Shown here piece by piece: positions 27,528 through 33,901 of a stretch of DNA of 64,000 nucleotides. A model generated the notes under the pieces. The model did no database searches and had not been told where the DNA came from. It saw only the letters and a list, made by a program, of their open reading frames with translations. Where the stretch lies: assembly GCF_026625125.1 (NCBI RefSeq), contig NZ_CP113097.1:1736001-1800000 (forward strand), given 5' to 3'. The DNA is from Pseudomonas putida (GTDB lineage: Bacteria; Pseudomonadota; Gammaproteobacteria; Pseudomonadales; Pseudomonadaceae). The position numbers and the translations under genes were made by a program. Positions within the stretch are counted from its first letter, which is position 1; the number at the start of each line of letters is the position of its first letter.

Positions 27528-27968
27528 GCGGCAAGCTTCAAGCTTCAAGCTGCAAGAGGGACCGTGAGGTCCCTTAGTCATTTGTGGGGAGCGGGAATCG
27601 TATGGGCGACACCTGGCTTTTTCTTGCGGCTTGGAGCTTGGAGCTTGGAGCTGCAAGTCGCGAGAGCGGTCGTAAGGTCCCTTAGTCATTTGTGGGGAGC
27701 GGAAATCGTATGGGCGATACCTGGCTTTTTCTTGCGGCTTGCAGCTTGGAGCTTGGAGCTGCAAGTCGCGAGAGCGGTCGTAAGGTCCCTTAGTCATTTG
27801 TGGGGAGCGGAAATCGTATGGGCGACACCTGGCTTTTTCTTGCGGCTTGCAGCTTGGAGCTTGGAGCTGCAAGTCGCGAGAGCGGTCGTAAGGTCCCTCA
27901 GTCATTTGTGGGGAGCGGGAATCGTATGGGCGACACCTGGCTTTTTCTTGCAGCTTGCAGCTTGCCGC
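27528..27968. repeat. Four-copy 108-bp tandem repeat array bracketed by inverted ends
   Basis: The core GTCATTTGTGGGGAGCGG occurs at 27577, 27685, 27793 and 27901, exactly 108 bases apart, with only a few substitutions between copies. Each junction folds into a 16-bp stem; in copy 2 the arms are 27731-27746 and 27757-27772. The left edge (27528-27556, GCGGCAAGCTTCAAGC...) and right edge (27947-27968, ...GCAGCTTGCCGC) are inverted copies of one another. The junctions look like right end joined to left end, suggesting a small palindromic-ended element amplified head to tail. Because 108 is a multiple of three, open frames run through on both strands. These frames show no start context or known domain. 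Confidence 0.9.
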
Positions 27969-28003
27969 TTACCGCTGCCTCCAAAAAAAATCCAACGGGG
28001 GTA

Positions 28004-28032
28004 TTGACTTAGCGTCGGCACCTGCGTAAATT
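28004..28032 (+). promoter_or_regulatory. Promoter of the Val/Asp tRNA cluster
   Basis: TTGACT (28004-28009) and TAAATT (28027-28032) are separated by 17 bases, followed by a G/C-rich TCGCGGCC discriminator. It lies 42 bases before tRNA-Val and just after the repeat array. Confidence 0.7.
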
Positions 28033-28073
28033 TCGCGGCCTCAGCGAAGCAAACGCAACAAGCAACATCGCGA

Positions 28074-28149
28074 GGGTGATTAGCTCAGCCGGGAGAGCAT
28101 CTGCCTTACAAGCAGAGGGTCGGCGGTTCGATCCCGTCATCACCCACCA
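28074..28149 (+). tRNA. tRNA-Val (TAC)
   Basis: A 76-base cloverleaf: acceptor GGGTGAT pairs with ATCACCC, discriminator A, encoded CCA. Anticodon loop CTTACAA gives TAC. Confidence 0.97.
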
Positions 28150-28229
28150 CTTCCTGAGCGTTCCTGATGCAGGGTGCTTCGACAGAAGCAACTTGCTGGA
28201 GAGGAACAAGGCCTGATAAGCCACCATGC

Positions 28230-28306
28230 GCAGCGGTAGTTCAGTCGGTTAGAATACCGGCCTGTCACGCCGGGGGTCGCGGGTTCGAGTCCCGTCCGCT
28301 GCGCCA
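28230..28306 (+). tRNA. tRNA-Asp (GTC), copy 1
   Basis: A 77-base cloverleaf: acceptor GCAGCGG pairs with CCGCTGC, discriminator G, encoded CCA. Anticodon loop CTGTCAC gives GTC. Identical to the copies at 28406 and 28620. Confidence 0.97.
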
Positions 28307-28405
28307 TTTTTCAGTAACAGATGGGTGCCTGGCACCGGTCTGAAGCCAAAGGCAAAATTGCCTCAGGCTGATCCCAGTTCAATCAGGCGCAAGCCTGAAC
28401 GATAC

Positions 28406-28482
28406 GCAGCGGTAGTTCAGTCGGTTAGAATACCGGCCTGTCACGCCGGGGGTCGCGGGTTCGAGTCCCGTCCGCTGCGCCA
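28406..28482 (+). tRNA. tRNA-Asp (GTC), copy 2
   Basis: Identical to copy 1. Its 3' flank, including a CTTCGAAG palindrome and a terminator, is closely matched by that of copy 3. Confidence 0.97.
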
Positions 28483-28520
28483 TCTTCGTTTCGAAGCCCC
28501 TTGAACGCTTCGAAGCAACA

Positions 28521-28549
28521 AAAAGAGCGATCTACGTGTCGCTTTTTTT
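28521..28549 (+). terminator. Terminator after tRNA-Asp copy 2
   Basis: AAAAGAGCGA pairs with the later TCGCTTTTTTT around a short loop. It would stop transcription before the third tRNA-Asp unless readthrough occurs. Confidence 0.7.
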
Positions 28550-28619
28550 GTGCCTGACCTGAGTGGTGTTCACCGCGAGGGGAAGCACAGTTTCAACCGG
28601 GCGAAAGCCCAAGCGATAC

Positions 28620-28696
28620 GCAGCGGTAGTTCAGTCGGTTAGAATACCGGCCTGTCACGCCGGGGGTCGCGGGTTCGAGTCCCGTCCGCTGCGCCA
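28620..28696 (+). tRNA. tRNA-Asp (GTC), copy 3
   Basis: Identical to copies 1 and 2, preceded by the same CGATAC sequence as copy 2 and followed by a matching terminator region. Confidence 0.97.
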
Positions 28697-28739
28697 TCTT
28701 CGCCTCGAAGCCCCTTGAACGCTTCGAAGCAAAACGAGA

Positions 28740-28763
28740 AAGCGACCTTAGGGTCGCTTTTTT
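28740..28763 (+). terminator. Terminator of the tRNA cluster
   Basis: AAGCGACC (28740-28747) and GGTCGCTT (28752-28759) form an eight-bp stem with loop TTAG, followed by a T-run. Confidence 0.85.
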
Positions 28764-28885
28764 CGTTCATGCGGCCGCAAAGTCAACATTTACACGATGC
28801 TGACAGACTCTTCACCGTCGAACGGTTTCAGTGCAAGGGCGCTGTGATGCACAATAGGCACCTCTCGACTTACCCGGAATTCGCA

Positions 28886-29752
28886 ATGACCAGATCATCC
28901 GTCTTTGGTGCGCTCGGGCTGGCCCTGGTGCTGGCGGGCGTGACCGGTTGCTCCTCGAAAAAAACCGCCATCTATGAGCACGAGAACTTCGATGACTCAG
29001 GCACCTTCTCGCGCAGCTTCCCGGTCAGTGAAGCCGGCTCGTGCGAGGCTGCCCGGCGTGCGCTGCTGAGCCAGGGTTACATCATCACCAGCAGCGGTGC
29101 CAACCAGATAGCCGGTAACAAAAGCTTCCAGCAGAACAGCGAAAACCACCTGCAGATTAGCTTCAGCGTGACCTGCGCGCCCGACAGCGGTGACGAGCAG
29201 CGTTCGACCATGTTCGCCAACGCGCTGCAGGACCGCTACGCCCTCAAGAAGTCCAATACGTCCGCCAGCCTCGGCGTGGGTGTGTTGGGTTCGGTGTCGA
29301 TGCCTATCGGCTCCAGTGACGATTCCATGGTCAAGGTCGCCAGCGAGACCGTGACCGCGCCGCAGTTCTACGAGCGTTACTTTGCGCTGGTCGAAAGCTA
29401 CTTGCCTAAACCCAAAGCGAAGAAGGTCAGCAAGGCCAAGGTTGAAGCGCCGGCACCCAAGGTCGAGAACAACACAGCGCCTGCGTTGGGGCTGCCTGAG
29501 CAGGTTTCACCAGCGCCTGTGAGCGCTGCTCCTTTAGCAGAGTCAGCCTCGGCATCAGCACCAGCACCGGCACCAGAGCCAACCCCAGCTCCAGCTCCAG
29601 CTGAGGCGGTGCTCCCTGCAAGCGAGGCGCCAGCTGCGCCGGTAGTTGACGACAGCCAGGGATCGCAACCCGTCGCACCCCCGGCCGCGCCAGCGCCGAT
29701 CGAGGTGCAGCAGGAGGCACAGCCTGCCGAGGCTCAAGCACCCGCTCTCTGA
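28886..29752 (+). CDS. DUF2242 family lipoprotein
   Basis: A 288-residue predicted lipoprotein of unknown function. The start at 28886 gives MTRSSVFGALGLALVLAGVTGC, a signal peptide with lipobox AGVTGC (Cys22), then SSKKTAIYEHENFDD. Residues ~25-175 form the conserved domain, with AARRALLSQGYIITSS and SFSVTCAPDSGDEQRSTMFANALQDRYALKKS. The last ~105 residues are a low-complexity Ala/Pro/Glu tail, probably an extended envelope linker. The longer frame from 28715 would start inside the tRNA-Asp terminator and was rejected. The family assignment is from recognition of the domain and is not certain. Confidence 0.82.
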   Translation: MTRSSVFGALGLALVLAGVTGCSSKKTAIYEHENFDDSGTFSRSFPVSEAGSCEAARRALLSQGYIITSSGANQIAGNKSFQQNSENHLQISFSVTCAPDSGDEQRSTMFANALQDRYALKKSNTSASLGVGVLGSVSMPIGSSDDSMVKVASETVTAPQFYERYFALVESYLPKPKAKKVSKAKVEAPAPKVENNTAPALGLPEQVSPAPVSAAPLAESASASAPAPAPEPTPAPAPAEAVLPASEAPAAPVVDDSQGSQPVAPPAAPAPIEVQQEAQPAEAQAPAL

Positions 29753-29871
29753 ACGATCTGCCCTGAGAAGCCGTAAGCACGGCGTTTCATGCGCTGTTAC
29801 AGATACTCAGACGATAACTTTCTGAACACCTGCTACGTTTACCACTCATAGGCTTGTAATCAGTTCTTCAT

Positions 29872-29889
29872 CCAGCCTGCTTAGGCTGG
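29872..29889 (+). promoter_or_regulatory. Hairpin overlapping the ribosome-binding site of the 41-aa gene
   Basis: CCAGCC (29872-29877) and GGCTGG (29884-29889) form a perfect six-bp stem with loop TGCTTA. The 3' arm contains the first two bases of the GGAGGG Shine-Dalgarno (29888-29893) of the next small gene, so the stem may limit its translation. Confidence 0.45.
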
Positions 29890-29894
29890 AGGGC

Positions 29895-30020
29895 ATGACT
29901 AACGAAGATAAAAGAGTGAAGAGGACGCAGGGTATGGATGAATATCAGGAAGAGCTGCTCGAGTACCAAGCCTACGAGCTGGACACCCCGGAACCGGCCG
30001 ACGACGCCACCGAGCTTTGA
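29895..30020 (+). CDS. Small acidic protein of unknown function (41 aa)
   Basis: A 41-codon open frame beginning MTNEDKRVKRTQGMDEYQ and ending EPADDATEL. GGAGGG lies directly before the ATG, the best ribosome-binding site in the neighbourhood, which is the main support for translation. The first 12 residues are basic and polar; the rest is strongly acidic (roughly a third Asp/Glu) with a repeated YxxxELxxYxAYEL pattern that could be a helix. No signal peptide or Cys. It runs convergently into the AraC gene and overlaps its last 49 bases. I do not recognise a family. A shorter start at 29934 is possible. Confidence 0.6.
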   Translation: MTNEDKRVKRTQGMDEYQEELLEYQAYELDTPEPADDATEL

Positions 30021-31057
30021 CCCACCTGCCGCTGACTGCGGCGCACCCCCCCCGGTGTGAGGCCCGTCCAGCGCTTGAACGCGCGCTGGAAGGCTTCAGC
30101 CGATGCAAAACCCAACAGATAGGCAATCTCACCGAAGGTCAATTCCGTATCGCGGATATAGGCTTCGGCGAGGTCACGCCGTGTGTCATTGAGCAAGTCA
30201 CGAAAGCGCGTGCCTTCCTCTGCCAGTTTGCGCCGCAAGGTCCAGGCGGGCAGTTGCAGGCGCAGTGCAACTTCTTCCAGGCCGGGCTCACGGCCCCCGT
30301 TGAGCAGGGGGCCGAGCAGGTGGGTGATGCGCTCGCCCAGGCTGCGTACGCGGGTGCGCTGCAGCATGTGCGTTTCACACAGTTGCAGCAGGTGCTGCCA
30401 GGTGCTCGGGCAATGCTGGGGGTTGGCCAGCTCCAGCGTGGCTCGGCCCAGGCGCAATCGGTTACCGCTGGCGGCAAACTGCACGGCTGTACTGCATAAC
30501 GGTTGATACTGGGCGGCGTAGCCGGGGGCTTCGAATTCGATTTCCAGGCGCTCGGCCAGTACAGGCGTTTCGGTCAGTGCCGCAAGCTGGGCCAGCCAGC
30601 CGGTCAGCAGGGAATCCACCACGAAACGGTTGTAGGCGTTATAAGGGCTGATCGAGTAGAAGCTCAACCATGCCCCCTGGGCATCTTCCTGATAACTCGA
30701 ATGCCCACGGTAGTTGGCGGCATACAGCGGCTCGAAACGCAACAGGGTACGGGCGGCTTCGCCCAAGGTAGGCGCCTGCGCGGCTGTCACGCCCGCGAGA
30801 CCCGCCTGGGCCAGCCGGCTCAGGCGCCCCATGTGCAGGCCCAGAGCAGGCTCCCCGCACAGCGCGATCGCAGCATGCCCCAAGTGCATGTAGCGGGGGA
30901 TCGACAGCCGCGCACCGGCTTCGGCCAAGCGTGTCTCATCCAGCCCGTAACGGCGCAGCAGCGGCTGAGGATCGTGACCGAGGCCTTGCAGAGCCTCAGC
31001 CAGCGGTTGGACGAAACCTACCGAGAGGTCGCCCAGGCGAACACGGGGGCGGGGCAT
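29972..31057 (-). CDS. AraC family transcriptional regulator
   Basis: A 361-residue regulator. The N-terminal two thirds is the arabinose-binding-like domain of the OruR/ArgR-type subgroup (GFVQPLAEALQGLGHDPQPLL near the start). The C-terminal AraC helix-turn-helix pair is near residues 245-340, with LEEVALRLQLPAWTLRRKLAEEGTRF and LTFGEIAYLLGFASAEAFQRAFKRWTGLTP. Its ATG is four bases after the stop of the upstream nitrilase-fold gene, so the two are probably one transcript. TAGGGGT precedes the ATG. The effector is unknown; candidates for control are the upstream nitrilase-fold and ClC genes. Confidence 0.9.
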   Translation of the reverse strand: MPRPRVRLGDLSVGFVQPLAEALQGLGHDPQPLLRRYGLDETRLAEAGARLSIPRYMHLGHAAIALCGEPALGLHMGRLSRLAQAGLAGVTAAQAPTLGEAARTLLRFEPLYAANYRGHSSYQEDAQGAWLSFYSISPYNAYNRFVVDSLLTGWLAQLAALTETPVLAERLEIEFEAPGYAAQYQPLCSTAVQFAASGNRLRLGRATLELANPQHCPSTWQHLLQLCETHMLQRTRVRSLGERITHLLGPLLNGGREPGLEEVALRLQLPAWTLRRKLAEEGTRFRDLLNDTRRDLAEAYIRDTELTFGEIAYLLGFASAEAFQRAFKRWTGLTPGGVRRSQRQVGQSSVASSAGSGVSSS

Positions 31058-31061
31058 ACCC

Positions 31062-32180
31062 CTACAGCCACACGTTCAGCAGGCGTGCGCCCTGGCTGGG
31101 AGGGCCTGTGAGCAATTCGCCACTTTGATGGGCGAAGCCTTGGCCGTCGCTGCCCTGGTCCCAGAACTGCCCACGCATGAATACACTCATGCTGCTGACC
31201 CCCTGGCCGGCAGCCTCGGTCAGGCGTTGCCAGGCGGTCTTCTCACTCACTTCACCGCGCTGCAGGGCGAGCTCGGCCGCCGCATCCTGGTGCCGGTTGC
31301 CGCGCCATGGCGCTTGCCAGCTGTCCTTGCCGCTCAGGAAAACCGGATTGGCCACCAGTTGTACCTGCTGGCTCTGCAGCTGCTGGTGGTTCTCCGGGTA
31401 CCAACTGTCGCTGCCGATCAGCACGCCCAGACGCCCGGCCGGGGTTTGCACGACTTGCAGTGGTTGTTTGCGGCCATCATGGATATACCGCCGTACCTGG
31501 CTGTCGGGGAATTGCTGGCGTTGCGGCTGGCCCAAGGGTGAACCGTCGCCGGCGAACACCAGGCTGCTGTTGAACAATGGGCCGCCGCCGGCATGCAGCA
31601 CGCCTTGTTCCACATAGGGGTCCGGCAGCACGATCGAGCCGGCCACCAAGGTCACGCCAAACTCCTTGGCCAGGCTGCCGAACAGTTGCTGGTAGTCGCT
31701 GGCCATCTGCTGAGCCTTCATGCGCAAGTGCGCATCGGCCCGGCGGTCGTCGCCGCTGGCGCGCAATATCGCCAGGCCATAGCGCAGCGGGTTGCTCAGC
31801 TCCAGCCATTGCTCCGCTTCGCGGCTACGGGTGACCTGGTAGAGTTCGTTCTTTTCACCGCGAGCCCACAGCCAGGTACCGATGTGCTCTGGCAGTACCA
31901 CCACGGTGCGCGGGCCGATCAGGCCTTTGGCCCGGGCTTGTTGCAAGTAGGCCGACAGCTTGCGGTGCAGGCGTTGCAGGTTTTGATAGTCGCTTGGATA
32001 AAGCAGGGGCTCGACGCCCAGCAGGTTGCCCTGCTCGCCGGGCACGCCGTGGTCCAGCGCCAGTTCGATGCGCAGGTCGGAGAGGTAGTGGCCTTCCGGG
32101 CGCTGCTGGGTCCAGAAGCCATAGCCGCACAGGGCGGCGATCATCACCAGCGCCAAGGCGCTTGCCAATAGTTTTCGCAT
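31062..32180 (-). CDS. Membrane-anchored carbon-nitrogen hydrolase fold protein lacking catalytic residues
   Basis: A 372-residue protein with an N-terminal hydrophobic segment (LLASALALVMIAALCGYGF), so it is anchored with the body outside the cytoplasm. The body follows the nitrilase/CN-hydrolase pattern: TVVVLPEHIGTWLW carries the Glu, LFNSSLVFAGDGSPLG is the usual strand before the Lys, and LGVLIGSDSWYPE is the nucleophile segment. At the nucleophile position the usual ICxD reads IGSD, so Cys is replaced by Gly (residue 256). The RK segment after PLG reads QPQRQQF, so the Lys seems lost as well. It is therefore probably non-catalytic or uses a different mechanism. The start at 32180 was preferred over the upstream frame for its signal-anchor. 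It lies between the ClC and AraC genes. Confidence 0.78.
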   Translation of the reverse strand: MRKLLASALALVMIAALCGYGFWTQQRPEGHYLSDLRIELALDHGVPGEQGNLLGVEPLLYPSDYQNLQRLHRKLSAYLQQARAKGLIGPRTVVVLPEHIGTWLWARGEKNELYQVTRSREAEQWLELSNPLRYGLAILRASGDDRRADAHLRMKAQQMASDYQQLFGSLAKEFGVTLVAGSIVLPDPYVEQGVLHAGGGPLFNSSLVFAGDGSPLGQPQRQQFPDSQVRRYIHDGRKQPLQVVQTPAGRLGVLIGSDSWYPENHQQLQSQQVQLVANPVFLSGKDSWQAPWRGNRHQDAAAELALQRGEVSEKTAWQRLTEAAGQGVSSMSVFMRGQFWDQGSDGQGFAHQSGELLTGPPSQGARLLNVWL

Positions 32181-32286
32181 GCCTTTGATGTCGTTGATAC
32201 TCGCAGTGACGCGGCGGTAAACCAAGAATTCGCTAAGCATTGTGTCACAGTCGCGGTCTTGAGCGTGCCTCGCGCAGCCGTCGATT

Positions 32287-33603
32287 TCAACTGGGTTTGG
32301 CAGGTGCGACGTTGTCGATGATCTGTTTTGCCAAGGCGTGGTAGAGGGAAACGGGCGAAATGCAACCAGAGATGCCGGCCGCCATCAATGTCACTGCCAG
32401 CATCGGGATGGCCAGGTCCGGGCTGTGGGTAAGCTCCAGAACGATCACCGATGCAGTCAACGGCGAACGCGTCACCCCAGCCAGGTAGGCGCCCATTCCC
32501 AGCAGTGCGCATGCCTGGGGATCGACATTGGGTATCACGCGCAACAACGGCTCGAATGCCGCACCGATGCTCAGCGAAGGTGAAAACAGGCCCCCCGGTA
32601 TGCCCGAGAGGTAAGAGACGACATTGGCCAGAAACTTCCAGAGCAGGAAACTGGCGTCGGTGATCGGTCGGCCCTCCAGCAAGGCCCGGGTCTCTTCGTA
32701 GCCGGTGCCGAACACATGGTTGCCGGACACCAGCCCCAGCACTGCCAGCACCAGCCCGCAGCTCGCCGCGAAGCGCACCGGATAGCGCCCGCGCAGTGCG
32801 CAGAGACGGCCAAGCAGGCCCTTGTCGGTAGGCAGCACCAGCCTGGCGTAACAGCCACCCAGCACCCCACCCAGCAGCGCGCAGGCAGGCACCACACTCC
32901 AACCCCAGCCTACGGGCATCCGCCCGCTTATTTCGCCAAAGTAGGCGTTGTGCCCCGTCAGCCCCAGGGTGACCACGCCGCCGATCAGCACCGCCGTCAG
33001 CACCAGGCCGCTGAAGCGTTGTTCAAAGGTGCGGCTCAGTTCTTCGATGGCAAAGACGACACCGGCCAGCGGGGTGTTGAACGCAGCGGCTATGCCGGCT
33101 GCGCCGCCTGCGAGGATCAGGCCGGCAATCGTACGACGGCCGTGCAGGCCCAATCGCCGGCCGAAGGAATAGAGCACGGCAGCGCCGATGTGAACGGTAG
33201 GCCCCTCGCGCCCGACCGACCCCCCTACCAGCAGGGCGCCCAACGTCAGGCTCATGCGCGCGGCGGCGACGGGTATCGAAAGCAGTCGGGCCCGCAGGCG
33301 CCGGGATGGCATTTCCAAGGCGGCGATCACCTGAGGTATGCCGCTACCTTTGGCATTTTCGAACCAGCGCTGTGTCAAATAGGTCAGAAGGGCGAAGCCC
33401 AGGGGAGTGATGAGCAGGGGTGACCAGGGCAGCCAGTCCAGCAGGCGCTTGAACGAAGCGAATGCGGCTTCGGCCAGCCAGGCGAACGCCAATGCGACAA
33501 GCCCCACCAGCAGGGCCCCGATCCAGAACGCCAGGCGCTGGCGCCATTCTCGCCAGCGTGAACGGGCGAGAGGGAGGGCAGGGAGGCTGGTACGGTCGGG
33601 CAT
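32287..33603 (-). CDS. ClC family chloride channel/transporter
   Basis: A 438-residue inner-membrane protein with about ten or more hydrophobic segments. The ClC selectivity motifs are present: GSVGREGPTVHIGA (GREGP, with the gating Glu retained) and GIPGGLFSPSLSIGA (GxFxP). GSGIPQ near residue 90 corresponds to the family's GSGIP. The retained Glu suggests a Cl-/H+ antiporter, although this cannot be separated from a channel without the internal proton Glu. No CBS domains follow. It is 106 bases upstream of the nitrilase-fold gene on the same strand. A BCCT osmolyte transporter gene is divergent from it. Confidence 0.92.
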   Translation of the reverse strand: MPDRTSLPALPLARSRWREWRQRLAFWIGALLVGLVALAFAWLAEAAFASFKRLLDWLPWSPLLITPLGFALLTYLTQRWFENAKGSGIPQVIAALEMPSRRLRARLLSIPVAAARMSLTLGALLVGGSVGREGPTVHIGAAVLYSFGRRLGLHGRRTIAGLILAGGAAGIAAAFNTPLAGVVFAIEELSRTFEQRFSGLVLTAVLIGGVVTLGLTGHNAYFGEISGRMPVGWGWSVVPACALLGGVLGGCYARLVLPTDKGLLGRLCALRGRYPVRFAASCGLVLAVLGLVSGNHVFGTGYEETRALLEGRPITDASFLLWKFLANVVSYLSGIPGGLFSPSLSIGAAFEPLLRVIPNVDPQACALLGMGAYLAGVTRSPLTASVIVLELTHSPDLAIPMLAVTLMAAGISGCISPVSLYHALAKQIIDNVAPAKPS

Positions 33604-33901
33604 CGTCTATGCAGTATCGGCGAATAAAGCCACGAGTATGACGTGTATGAGCGGGGTGGCAAACCCGACAGAGGTGGTATTCAGGCAGTGCGGGCGGCGC
33701 CTGGTGGCATCGGCGAGTGCCGTGACGCCAGGCTGGCTCGAACTGCGTATCGATTTGTGATTTTTATCCTCGGAGGTTACGGTTCATGGCTGTTCAAGCG
33801 CACAGGCTCGGCAAACGGAGGTCTTCCTGGCTGCTAATCTGGGCAGATGTCGCGGTGCCGGGGCACCCTGTGCTCATCGCTTTACAAGGAGAACTGCCGG
33901 A
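33604..33901. other. Divergent intergenic region between clc and betT
   Basis: About 300 bases. A small perfect hairpin GGTGCC/GGCACC lies at 33854-33867 and AAGGAG at 33886 is the probable ribosome-binding site of betT. The longer frames across it have no family resemblance. No clear promoter or operator could be picked. Confidence 0.4.

Noticed and set aside
27564..28007. A 147-residue plus-strand frame with a 36-residue periodic sequence, and a matching minus-strand frame.
   Set aside because: The period arises because the DNA repeat is 108 bases, a multiple of three, which keeps any open frame open. No ribosome-binding site precedes it, and its variation between copies does not favour synonymous change.
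28074..28696. Possible integration site for a mobile element at the tRNA-Val/tRNA-Asp genes.
   Set aside because: The tRNA genes are all complete, no integrase is present nearby, and no direct repeat of a tRNA 3' end was seen outside the three tandem copies.
31125..32171. Several plus-strand frames of 85-192 residues opposite the nitrilase-fold gene.
   Set aside because: The minus-strand gene has signal-anchor and fold motifs in order and good spacing to its neighbours, and the opposite frames have neither.
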